DNA of 64,000 nucleotides from Kiritimatiellaceae bacterium. Lineage in GTDB: Bacteria > Verrucomicrobiota > Kiritimatiellia > Kiritimatiellales > Tichowtungiaceae. Where the stretch lies: NCBI GenBank assembly GCA_013141415.1, contig JABFQY010000001.1:186001-250000 (forward strand), written 5' to 3'. A program made the translations under genes and the position numbers. Shown here piece by piece: positions 23,494 to 30,890 of this stretch (position 1 is the first letter of the stretch; each line of letters begins with the position of its first letter). The notes beneath the pieces were generated by a model that saw only the letters and a list, made by a program, of their open reading frames with translations, was not told the DNA's origin and made no database searches.

Positions 23494-24489
23494 TTACTTG
23501 CCGAAAAACTGTTCGTAAAGGATTTCTTTAATCTGTTCGAGGCCTTCGCCGAGTCCGGCGGAAATCTCGAGCGGTTTCAGGCGGGTTTTTCTTTTAAAAA
23601 TTTTCAGATTTTCGCCCGCAGTCGGCATGTCCATTTTGTTAGCCAGTACGAGAGATGGGCGGTTGGCCAGATCCGGGTTGTAGGCTTTCAGTTCGCGCCG
23701 CAGGCTGCGGTAGTCTTCAACCGGATCGCGCCCGTCTTCGGCGGCCATGTCGATGACAAACATGAGGAAGCGGGAGCGTTCGATGTGGCGCAGAAAATAG
23801 TGGCCGAGGCCGAGGCCTTCGCTGGCCCCTTCGATCAGGCCGGGAATGTCGGCGATTTTAATCTGATTAAAGTTTTCGTAGATCAGCGTCCCGATGATCG
23901 GGTTGAGCGTGGTGAAAGGATACGAAGCGACTTTAGGATGGGCGCTGGTGAGTTCGGTGATCAAAGTGGATTTCCCGGCATTTGGATACCCGACCAGTCC
24001 GACGTCAGTCATCAGCTTGAGTTCCAGCCGGTAGTCGCGCTCTTCGCCGGGAGTTCCGGGGGTGCATTTGGTCGGAGCCTGATTCACGGATGATTTAAAG
24101 TGCGGGTTGCCGAGTCCGCCGCGACCGCCGCGCGCAATGATCAGCTCCTGACCGTCTTCGAGAATCTCACCGACGAATTCTTCGGTGTCCGCGTCGAGAA
24201 CAACTGTTCCGCAGGGAACAACCAGAATGTTGTCTTCGCCGGTGTGTCCGGTGCAGTCACAACCCTTACCGTGCCCGCCGTTTTCAGCGTTCTGGTGGGG
24301 GTGGTGGTAGAGGTGGTTGAGCGAGTCGGCGTTGGTATCGCCGCGCAGAATGACGCTGCCGCCGTGCCCGCCGTCGCCGCCGTTAGGGCCGCCGTGCGGG
24401 GCAAATTTTTCGCGCCGGAATGAGGAAATCCCATTGCCGCCGTTGCCGGCTTTGACGAAGATTTTGACGCGGTCTTTAAATACAATCAC
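23494..24489 (-). CDS. obgE: Obg family ribosome-associated GTPase
   Basis: A 331-residue GTPase acting in 50S ribosome assembly and stress response. The N-terminal glycine-rich Obg fold is clear (GNGGNGISSFRREKFAPHGGP, GDGGHGGSVIL, ARGGRGGLGNPHF), followed by the G domain with GYPNAGKST, the DIPGLIEGA switch and NKMD. The start at GTG 24489 is preferred because AAGG lies eight bases upstream and the protein then begins like family members (MIVFKDRVKIFVKAG); a GTG at 24498 is too close to that site. It follows rplU and rpmA, the classic bacterial order. Confidence 0.96.
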   Translation of the reverse strand: MIVFKDRVKIFVKAGNGGNGISSFRREKFAPHGGPNGGDGGHGGSVILRGDTNADSLNHLYHHPHQNAENGGHGKGCDCTGHTGEDNILVVPCGTVVLDADTEEFVGEILEDGQELIIARGGRGGLGNPHFKSSVNQAPTKCTPGTPGEERDYRLELKLMTDVGLVGYPNAGKSTLITELTSAHPKVASYPFTTLNPIIGTLIYENFNQIKIADIPGLIEGASEGLGLGHYFLRHIERSRFLMFVIDMAAEDGRDPVEDYRSLRRELKAYNPDLANRPSLVLANKMDMPTAGENLKIFKRKTRLKPLEISAGLGEGLEQIKEILYEQFFGK

Positions 24490-24562
24490 GGCGGACACCT
24501 TAAATGAAGCAGGCGAGCCCAGAAAGCCCGCCTTTTCTTTTTTCCGAACATTGGGAAAACAA

Positions 24563-24817
24563 TTATGCAGTCTGCATTTCGCGAATGTTGACGCGGCGAC
24601 CGGCTTTGTCGAACTCGACGATGCCGTGCTTGAGCGCGAAAAGCGTGAAATCGCGGCCTTGACCGACGTTGGATCCGGCGACGAATTTGTTGCCGACCTG
24701 ACGAACGATGATGCTGCCTGCGGTTACTTCCTGACCGGCGTAGCGTTTGACGCCACGGCGTTTTGGCTGACTGTCGCGACCGTTGGTAGAAGCCCCTTGT
24801 CCCTTTTTATGTGCCAT
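24563..24817 (-). CDS. rpmA: Ribosomal protein bL27
   Basis: An 84-residue 50S subunit protein. [29 protein letters not shown] and [15 protein letters not shown] are the family hallmarks. The N-terminus reaches towards the peptidyl transferase centre and here lacks the cleavable extension found in Firmicutes. It follows rplU by 18 bases, with GGAGCAG upstream of the ATG. Confidence 0.98.
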   Translation of the reverse strand: MAHKKGQGASTNGRDSQPKRRGVKRYAGQEVTAGSIIVRQVGNKFVAGSNVGQGRDFTLFALKHGIVEFDKAGRRVNIREMQTA

Positions 24818-24835
24818 TGTTCTGCTCCTTCAAAA

Positions 24836-25156
24836 TTAAGCGCGGATGGATTCGATTTTGATCTTCGTCAGGCCCTGACGGTGACCGATTTTTTTGCGGT
24901 ACCCCTGACGGCGTTTCTTTTTGAACGCCACCACTTTGTCTCCGCGGTAGTTTTCGACCACCGTGGCGGTTACTTTGGCGCCAGCCACAACGGGCGCGCC
25001 GATGGTGAGCTGGCTGCCGTTGGAGACGGCCAGCACCTGATCAAATTCAACGGTTTTACCGGCTTCAGCGGCGTCCAGCAGTTCGACGCTCAGCACGGTA
25101 TCTTTTTCCACGCGGTACTGTTTACCGCCGGTTTCAATCACTGCGTATGCTTCCAT
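24836..25156 (-). CDS. rplU: Ribosomal protein bL21
   Basis: A 106-residue 50S protein with MEAYAVIETGGKQYRVEKDT at the start and the basic C-terminal KKKRRQGYRKKIGHRQGLTKIKI signature that binds 23S rRNA. It is the first gene of the rplU-rpmA-obgE operon, with a strong promoter at 25188-25216 and AAGGAATTT as ribosome site. Confidence 0.98.
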   Translation of the reverse strand: MEAYAVIETGGKQYRVEKDTVLSVELLDAAEAGKTVEFDQVLAVSNGSQLTIGAPVVAGAKVTATVVENYRGDKVVAFKKKRRQGYRKKIGHRQGLTKIKIESIRA

Positions 25157-25187
25157 ATCAAATTCCTTTTTGAGTCAAAGACGTGAG

Positions 25188-25216
25188 AAAGTAGGCCAGA
25201 AGGCGGGGGCTGTCAA
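25188..25216 (-). promoter_or_regulatory. Sigma-70 promoter of rplU-rpmA-obgE
   Basis: On the minus strand a perfect -35 TTGACA (25211-25216) is followed after 17 bases by TACTTT (25188-25193). The predicted start near 25181 leaves a leader of about 25 bases before the rplU ATG. Confidence 0.85.
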
Positions 25217-25220
25217 CACC

Positions 25221-25985
25221 TTATGGCCGATCTTTTGCGACCGGCGGTTTTGCGGCTTTTTGGATGCCGTTTGTATAAAGCGACTCGGCTCCGACGGGCG
25301 GCGAGCTGAGCTTTAATCCGCCGCGCGCGGCTTCAGGAACCGGGTTGGGCGGTGTATAAAGATAAGCTCCTGCCGGATCGGCTGATGGCAGGCTGAACGA
25401 CGGGAAGGAAATGCCGGAAGCCATTTCAACCGGCAAGGTATCATATCTTTCCAGTGTGACAATTCGCGGAGTGGCTAGACGGTAAGGGGAATAGCCCAGT
25501 CCCAGGGTGGCTTGCGGGAATATTGCTATAGAGTAAAGCCGGGTTTGGGCCGAGCGTATGGTCGAGCCTTCGCCGTGCGCACTTGCGGTCAGTGCGGCTT
25601 TCGGCTTTTGCGGCTCCTCCGGACCGCTTGGCGTAAATTTGCGCTGGTCAATTTGAGACAGGCGGACGGCTGGCGAAGGCTCCTGTTTTGACCCCTCTTT
25701 GGATGCGTTGAGCAGTTCATCCTGCACGGCCTTCTGCTCCGCCTGCTTCCCTTCGGCAATCTGACGGAACGTCGTGTCTTCCTTGCGTTCCAGATCAGGC
25801 TTGGAGGTGAATCCGCGTTTTGCCAGATAGCTGGCGTCAATCTTGGAGGGGTCGAGAAGGTTGAAGGTGAAAGCCACGACGCCGAGATAAATCAGCATGT
25901 TGGTGAGCATTACAACAGCACAGCCGGTTTGAAGCGGCGAGAACGGCCCCTTCTGATCACTGTTCTGTTGTAGGTTCTCTGTCAT
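25221..25985 (-). CDS. Single-pass membrane protein, unrecognised
   Basis: A 254-residue protein with one transmembrane segment near residues 20-44 (GCAVVMLTNMLIYLGVVAFTFNLL), a charged helical region rich in Glu/Lys/Gln (about 65-110), then a Pro/Ser/Gly-rich extended part to the end. This layout looks like an envelope protein anchored by its N-terminus with a flexible periplasmic tail. No known domain was recognised. It ends just before the rplU promoter on the same strand but has no visible link to ribosomal genes. Confidence 0.65.
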   Translation of the reverse strand: MTENLQQNSDQKGPFSPLQTGCAVVMLTNMLIYLGVVAFTFNLLDPSKIDASYLAKRGFTSKPDLERKEDTTFRQIAEGKQAEQKAVQDELLNASKEGSKQEPSPAVRLSQIDQRKFTPSGPEEPQKPKAALTASAHGEGSTIRSAQTRLYSIAIFPQATLGLGYSPYRLATPRIVTLERYDTLPVEMASGISFPSFSLPSADPAGAYLYTPPNPVPEAARGGLKLSSPPVGAESLYTNGIQKAAKPPVAKDRP

Positions 25986-26068
25986 ATTGCAATCAGGTCA
26001 CTCGCAGGATTAATGCCCGTTTAAATAAAACCATCCGGACGGTAGCCTGAATTTTTAAAATTTACAAC

Positions 26069-26458
26069 TCAGCGTTCAAGCCGATTGACTCTTAACGGAT
26101 AGCGTATTTTCAAATCGCCATCGAGCAGGATCTCCACCCAATAGGTGCCGGCTTCGGGAAATGTGACGTTCATGAACACTTCGACACTGGTGGCGGCGGC
26201 CTCCGGCGAAGGCAGATTCACCTGCACATCCTGACCTTCGGCCAACACTTTTTTCTGGTCAGGGTGAACGATCCTCGACCGCTGGGTGAAAGCGCCTTCG
26301 CCGCTGCACCAGCGGGTGACGAGGCACATCTTGGCGAAAGCGACCGGCAGGCGTTCGGCGTGGATGGCATCGAACAGGCCGATCAGCATAAACTTGCCGT
26401 TTCGTTCCTGACGGACGTCGTCGCAAATCAGACTGGACTGGAGATCGGGAATCATCAT
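26069..26458 (-). CDS. DUF6941-like beta-sandwich protein
   Basis: A 129-residue cytosolic protein beginning MMIPDLQSSLICDDVRQERNGKFMLIGLFDAI, which resembles the small DUF6941 family (LICDDVR...GKxxLIGxFD). The remainder alternates short beta strands, ending in FPEAGTYWVEILLDGDLKIRYPLRV, as in an Ig-like or C2-like sandwich. It overlaps the stop of the acetolactate decarboxylase gene by four bases (ATGA), so it is translated with it. Function unknown. Confidence 0.7.
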   Translation of the reverse strand: MMIPDLQSSLICDDVRQERNGKFMLIGLFDAIHAERLPVAFAKMCLVTRWCSGEGAFTQRSRIVHPDQKKVLAEGQDVQVNLPSPEAAATSVEVFMNVTFPEAGTYWVEILLDGDLKIRYPLRVNRLER

Positions 26459-27216
26459 TTTTCGATTTTCTCGAGTTCTGCGGAACGGTCTTTAGAAAGG
26501 TCGAGCGCGCGCAGCTGGTTTTGGTCAGGCAGTATCATATAGAAGCGGTTGCAGGCATCGAGTTGCAGATTGCCGCCGACGGTGGTGAAGTCAAGAATGT
26601 GTCCGCCTTTGGTTTTATCGTCAGAAATAAAATGGAGGTGGTAACCGGGAACATTGACGCCTTTCACAAATGACGGACAGCGGAAGCCGAGTACGGTGCC
26701 GTGCACGCCGGTGTACTCAAACACCGACTGGTGTTCTGCGGCTTCGGCCAGCGGCGGATAGGGTTTTTCCTGTTTTGGAACGGAACGGACTTTCATGGAT
26801 GTAAAGTATCCGTCGAACCGCACGGCAAGGAAAAGATTCTGGTTGGGTGCCAAGCCATCCACACGGGTTTGGAACGTCTCTTTAGTGAGAACGTCGGTCA
26901 GTCCCAGCGTCATGTCCGGCTTAAAGTTCACCACGCTGGCAAACGGTGTAGAGGAATCTTCCGGCATCTGGCGAACGGTTCCGTCGGCACGAGCCTGATA
27001 GACATGGTGATCGAGCATAATCATCTCGCCTTCGAGCGCGTCGAAGGTGCCGATGCCGAGATCGCCGCAGTCTAACAGGTCATCGAGTGATACCTGGCCG
27101 TCATAAGCGCCTGCCAGCAGAGCATCAATCGTCGAAACCTGCACGACGGTATCTCTCGGTGCGGTGGCGCACCCGGCCAGAAGGACGAGCAGGAGCAAGG
27201 CAATCCATTGTTTCAT
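26455..27216 (-). CDS. budA: Acetolactate decarboxylase with lipoprotein signal
   Basis: A 253-residue enzyme that converts (S)-2-acetolactate to acetoin. VSTIDALLAGAYDGQVSLDDLLDCGDLGIGTFDALEGEMI is the family N-terminal block, the conserved zinc histidines sit in GYHLHFISDDKTKGGHILDF, and FNTHG-equivalent glutamates are present. Unusually it starts with a lipoprotein signal, KQWIALLLLVLLAGCA, with a lipobox cysteine near residue 16, implying an extracytoplasmic, lipid-anchored enzyme. It is coupled by ATGA overlaps to the aminotransferase upstream and the DUF6941 gene downstream. The enzyme family is secure; the exported location is inferred from the signal. Confidence 0.9.
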   Translation of the reverse strand: MKQWIALLLLVLLAGCATAPRDTVVQVSTIDALLAGAYDGQVSLDDLLDCGDLGIGTFDALEGEMIMLDHHVYQARADGTVRQMPEDSSTPFASVVNFKPDMTLGLTDVLTKETFQTRVDGLAPNQNLFLAVRFDGYFTSMKVRSVPKQEKPYPPLAEAAEHQSVFEYTGVHGTVLGFRCPSFVKGVNVPGYHLHFISDDKTKGGHILDFTTVGGNLQLDACNRFYMILPDQNQLRALDLSKDRSAELEKIEK

Positions 27217-28208
27217 TTGAATACCTCCGTTAACGTTTCACTTTCGGGCGTCATATCGTTTTTCAACAGCGCGAGCAGTTGTTCGGCGATTGGGCCGACC
27301 TTTCCGTCGCCGACGGGCCGGCCTTCCCATTCGATAACCGGTGTGACGTCGGTGGTGGTGCCGAAGATAAAAATTTCTTTGGCCCGTGCCGCTTGTGCCG
27401 GAGAAATATCGCGGTATTCGGCTGTTTTGAGTGTACCGTTGGCAACCAGTGTTTTGGCCAGATCGAGCGCTCGCCGGGCGGTGGTGCCGGAAAGAACATA
27501 ATCGGGTGTCGGCATCAGCAATTCGTTGTCCGGTGTCAGGATGCCGATGTTCTCCGTGGCGCCTTCGCCAAGATTGCCGTTCGTGTCTATGGAAATAACG
27601 AAATCGAGTCCGCGCCGGTTCGCTTCAAGTTTCATCAGCACGTTCGGCAGATAGTTGCAGGTCTTGATTGTGGCAAAATCCGGCGACTTAATCGGAACAG
27701 CACTTAGCGCAACACGCGCCGGTTTGAGCTTTCCGTTTTCAATTCGTGCGGTGTAACGGTAAACGACGACGTAGATCACCGGCCCTTTGCAGAGTGCGGG
27801 ATCAATCCCCATGTTTTCGGTGCCGCGCGAAACCAGTACGCGGATCAGACAATCGCGCTTTCCCCCGGCGCGGATCGTCGAGCAGATGATCTCAAGAAGT
27901 TTCGCGTAAGAGCAGGGCAATTCCATGCCGATGCCTTTACACGAAAGCTCCAGCCGTGTGAGATGGGCCTCTGCATTGTAGAGTTGCCCGTTCAGACATT
28001 TGAGCGATTCAAAAACGCCGTCGCCGCGCTGAGGCAGGTGGTCGTCCGCCGGAATCATCATCAGTGACGGGTCAACGGTAATGCCTCCGGTCAGGCCGGA
28101 GTACATCGCGTAAAGAGTGGTTGAAAGGCCGTTACGGGTTTTATCAAGCCGCGCGAGCCATTCCGGATTTTCCAAACAGTGAATTTTTTCAATCATCGGA
28201 AAAACCAT
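27213..28208 (-). CDS. Class IV aminotransferase (branched-chain or ADC-lyase-like)
   Basis: A 331-residue PLP enzyme of fold type IV. RGDGVFESLKCLNGQLYNAEAHLTRL is the N-terminal block, the PLP lysine lies in ATIKTCNYLPNVLMKLEA, and GNLGEGATENI with the later SGTTARRALDLA completes the pattern. The family includes branched-chain aminotransferase, D-amino acid aminotransferase and aminodeoxychorismate lyase; sequence alone does not decide. The coupled acetolactate decarboxylase gives a weak hint towards branched-chain metabolism. Either the ATG at 28208 or the one at 28196 could be the start. Confidence 0.9.
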   Translation of the reverse strand: MVFPMIEKIHCLENPEWLARLDKTRNGLSTTLYAMYSGLTGGITVDPSLMMIPADDHLPQRGDGVFESLKCLNGQLYNAEAHLTRLELSCKGIGMELPCSYAKLLEIICSTIRAGGKRDCLIRVLVSRGTENMGIDPALCKGPVIYVVVYRYTARIENGKLKPARVALSAVPIKSPDFATIKTCNYLPNVLMKLEANRRGLDFVISIDTNGNLGEGATENIGILTPDNELLMPTPDYVLSGTTARRALDLAKTLVANGTLKTAEYRDISPAQAARAKEIFIFGTTTDVTPVIEWEGRPVGDGKVGPIAEQLLALLKNDMTPESETLTEVFK

Positions 28209-28214
28209 ACGCTA

Positions 28215-28237
28215 AAGTTTCCAGCCTTTGGAAGCTT
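28215..28237. repeat. Hairpin AAGTTTCCA...TGGAAGCTT in divergent spacer
   Basis: Nine-base arms (one mismatch) around a five-base loop lie seven bases upstream of the aminotransferase start, between it and the divergent kinase. A related TTTCC...GGAAA hairpin is at 36316-36332. It may be an operator or a dispersed hairpin. Confidence 0.45.
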
Positions 28238-28277
28238 ATGTTAAGGTCATTGCAGTTAAGCGACCGGAGGGTATCCA

Positions 28278-29522
28278 ATGACTATGACAACGGAATTCGC
28301 GCCAGCGGAACGCGCTTCGAAGGAAGCAATCCGGCGGCAGTATGAAACACTGGCAGCGTTGCCGTTTGTTCGCGATTTTCTCGATGCCGTTCCGAACATG
28401 TCGGTGGTTCTCAACGAACAGCGGCAGATCATTTTTGCCAACCGCGCTTTTGCGGAATTCCTTGGTCTGAAAAACGCTGACGAACTGCTCGGTAAAAGTC
28501 ATTGCGAAGCGTTCAGCTGTCTTTACGGCGAATTTCTCGGTCGCCGCCCCGGCGAGGCAGTCGGCTGTATCCGCGCACGTTTGACCGAAGGCGGCTGCGG
28601 AACCACCGCCTTTTGCAAAACCTGCGGCGCGGTCATTTCGATCATGAACAGTCAGAAGTTCCGCACGCTGGATATTCAGGAATGCCGGATGGTCTGCGGC
28701 GAAGAAGGCGTAAACGAAACGGCGCTCGATTTACGGGTCTGGTCACGGCCGATCTCCGTGGCGGATGATTTTTTTACAGTTTTTTCGGTGGTTGATATCA
28801 GTAACGAAAAACGGCGCAAGGTGCTGGAGCGGATTTTCTTTCACGATGTGCTTAATACGGCCGGCGGCGTGAAGGGATTGGCCGATCTGCTGATTCAGGT
28901 CGGGCTTTCGGAAATGGAAATCAAAGATATCGCCAGTATGATTTCTGAATCGTCCGATCAGCTGATCGAAGAGATCAGTGCACAACGGATGCTTTCGGCG
29001 GCCGAAACTGGCGAGTTGAAGGTTTCAACGCAGGAGCTTCACTCGCTGGAACTTCTTTACCGGATTATCCGGCAGTTCCATTCGCACAGCACCGCTCGCG
29101 GCAAAGTGCTGGTGGTGGACGAAGCGGCTGTGCATTTTGATTTTACATCCGATCCGGTGCTGCTGCGGCGGGTGATGATTAATCTGGTGAAAAATGCGCT
29201 GGAAGCGATTGATGAAGGCGGCACGGTTACCCTGGGAGCTTATGCGGACGGCGATTCAGTCTGCTTTACGGTGCACGACGCGGCGGTGATGCCGCCCGAA
29301 ATTCAGTTGCAGGTTTTTTCGCGATCGTTTTCAACCAAGGGAAGCGGGCGCGGACTGGGCACTTACAGCATCAAGCTGATCAGCGAAAAATATCTGCACG
29401 GGCATGTCTCATTTGTCTCCAACGAAAAAGAGGGAACGCGGTTCACGGTACGTTATCCGCGGGTGATCCAGTCGATGAGCGAAGACGAGGAGACGTTGCA
29501 ACTCAATGAAGCCGACCGTTGA
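28278..29522 (+). CDS. PAS-domain sensor histidine kinase with Cys-rich insert
   Basis: A 414-residue soluble kinase. The PAS domain (about residues 28-170) reads VVLNEQRQIIFANRAFAEFLG and then holds a cysteine-rich stretch (HCEAFSC, GCIRARLTEGGCG, FCKTCGA, QECRMVC; eight cysteines) that could bind a metal or Fe-S cluster. The phospho-acceptor is His 189 in FFHDVLNTAGG, and the ATPase domain carries NLVKNALEAIDEGG and GRGLGTYSIKLI. No transmembrane segment is present, so it senses a cytosolic signal. GGAGGG eight bases before the ATG is a strong ribosome site. No response regulator is adjacent; the next gene overlaps by 17 bases. Confidence 0.92.
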   Translation: MTMTTEFAPAERASKEAIRRQYETLAALPFVRDFLDAVPNMSVVLNEQRQIIFANRAFAEFLGLKNADELLGKSHCEAFSCLYGEFLGRRPGEAVGCIRARLTEGGCGTTAFCKTCGAVISIMNSQKFRTLDIQECRMVCGEEGVNETALDLRVWSRPISVADDFFTVFSVVDISNEKRRKVLERIFFHDVLNTAGGVKGLADLLIQVGLSEMEIKDIASMISESSDQLIEEISAQRMLSAAETGELKVSTQELHSLELLYRIIRQFHSHSTARGKVLVVDEAAVHFDFTSDPVLLRRVMINLVKNALEAIDEGGTVTLGAYADGDSVCFTVHDAAVMPPEIQLQVFSRSFSTKGSGRGLGTYSIKLISEKYLHGHVSFVSNEKEGTRFTVRYPRVIQSMSEDEETLQLNEADR

Positions 29523-29883
29523 GATTATCTGCACACATTGCGGCGCGGAAACGTTCCTGAAGCGCGAGCCGGTTTATGACGGATTCAAAAAAACCGGCGA
29601 GGAGCTGAGCTGCTCCGCCTGTGGATTTGTATTTGCTTCCGAGACGGCGGTTCCATTCAAGGAGATATCCTCCGCTCCAAAAATTTTCACCGATGCTGAC
29701 CGCTCGAAAAAGGTGACGGTTTTTGACGAAGGTGAAAACAAACTCATTTGCCGCTACTGCGCGAATTATGTGGTGAACCCGTTTATACAGTTCTGCTCGC
29801 TGCATAAAAAAGAAGTTCAGGCGACGGATAGTTGTCCTCAATTTTTACCGGCACCGGAAAATCCGGCTAAGCCGATTTTTTAG
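29506..29883 (+). CDS. Zinc-ribbon-type protein, unrecognised
   Basis: A 125-residue cytosolic protein with three cysteine pairs: IICTHCGAE near the N-terminus, SCSACGF at about residue 37, and ICRYCANY at about residue 82, plus single cysteines in FCSLH and SCPQF. The layout suggests two zinc or redox knuckles joined by a linker. It overlaps the 3' end of the Cys-rich PAS kinase gene by 17 bases, implying coupled synthesis and perhaps a shared sensing task. No known family recognised. Confidence 0.7.
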   Translation: MKPTVEIICTHCGAETFLKREPVYDGFKKTGEELSCSACGFVFASETAVPFKEISSAPKIFTDADRSKKVTVFDEGENKLICRYCANYVVNPFIQFCSLHKKEVQATDSCPQFLPAPENPAKPIF

Positions 29884-30749
29884 AAACTCCGCCGGACGAC
29901 AAATCCAGCCAGCTGTTCGAGGCGGGCGGAGTTTTTTAATCCTCGCAGTGCAGCGAGGGCTTCGGTTTCCAACCATCGCATATCGGCGGCGGTTTTTTCT
30001 GTTCCGTGAACGGCGGGCCAGGTCATTTTCCCCCGTGCTTTATCGGAGCCGATATCCTTGCCCAATTCTTCGACCGTTGCGTTCTCATCCAGCAGATCGT
30101 CGGCCAGCTGAAACGCCAGCCCGATGTTTTCGCCGTAGGACGTCAGTTTTTCCAGTGTCTGGACATTTGCTCCGGCACAGATTCCGCCCATAACGCAGGC
30201 GGCGCGGATCAGTGCGGCGGTTTTGTTGCGGTGGATGTACTCCACGAGATTTGCGTCCGGCGTTTTCCCTTCGGCATCCATATCTTCTATTTGCCCGCCG
30301 ATTACACCGCGACTGCCTGCCGCCCGCGCCAGCTCCAAAGCGAGGGATCCTCCGATGTCCGGAATCCCGGCCAGCACTTCAAAGGCCAGCGTCAGCAGAG
30401 CGTCGCCCGCCAGAATCGCGGTTGCTTCGTCAAAAGCGATGTGGCAGGTCGGATGTCCGCGCCGCAAAGTATCGTTGTCCATCGCGGGCAGATCATCGTG
30501 AATCAGCGTATAGGTGTGAAGCAGTTCCAGCGCACAGGCGGCCCGCATCGACTGTGCCGCCGTGCCGCCGCAGGACTCGCACGCTGAAATGCAAAGTGCG
30601 GGGCGCAACCGCTTGCCGCCGGCAAAAACGCTGTACCGCATCGCTTCATGAAGTCTGACCGGGCGTTCTCCGGCCAGCGGAAGCAAAGTTTCAAGCGCTT
30701 GGTTAATGGTATCTGCCTGCTGTTTCAGGTAATTTTGCAGCTCATTCAT
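29880..30749 (-). CDS. ispA: Polyprenyl (farnesyl/geranylgeranyl) diphosphate synthase
   Basis: A 289-residue trans-prenyltransferase that condenses isopentenyl diphosphate with allylic diphosphates. The first Asp-rich motif is in LIHDDLPAMDNDTLRRG (DDxxxxD, the bacterial type I/II short-chain form), the GGKRLRPAL block binds diphosphate, and the second Asp-rich motif is FQLADDLLD. The length and the six-residue first Asp motif fit farnesyl diphosphate synthase (IspA); the final chain length is inferred. The 3' end overlaps the convergent zinc-ribbon gene by four bases. Confidence 0.94.
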   Translation of the reverse strand: MNELQNYLKQQADTINQALETLLPLAGERPVRLHEAMRYSVFAGGKRLRPALCISACESCGGTAAQSMRAACALELLHTYTLIHDDLPAMDNDTLRRGHPTCHIAFDEATAILAGDALLTLAFEVLAGIPDIGGSLALELARAAGSRGVIGGQIEDMDAEGKTPDANLVEYIHRNKTAALIRAACVMGGICAGANVQTLEKLTSYGENIGLAFQLADDLLDENATVEELGKDIGSDKARGKMTWPAVHGTEKTAADMRWLETEALAALRGLKNSARLEQLAGFVVRRSF

Positions 30750-30805
30750 GCGGCGGATGATAGCCCAACGCCTTTATTAGTAAAGTAATAGCAGGGTAGA
30801 ATGGT

Positions 30806-30835
30806 TTGACAGCGGCAGGGGGGCAATCCTACTAT
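30806..30835 (+). promoter_or_regulatory. Sigma-70 promoter of the ABC-class ATPase gene
   Basis: TTGACA (30806-30811), an 18-base spacer and TACTAT (30830-30835) form a near-consensus promoter. Predicted start near 30842 gives a leader of about 50 bases. It probably also drives dtd. Confidence 0.82.
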
Positions 30836-30890
30836 CCCGACTCATTTTGCAGATGGAGACGGTCAACCACCAAAACGGGGAAGCTTCGCT

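Noticed and set aside
24508-24545. Hairpin AGGCGAGC...GCCCGCCT with a T-run between obgE and rpmA
   Set aside because: The T-run lies on the plus strand, where no gene needs terminating. On the operon strand it would have to be ignored by RNA polymerase. It is not called as a terminator.
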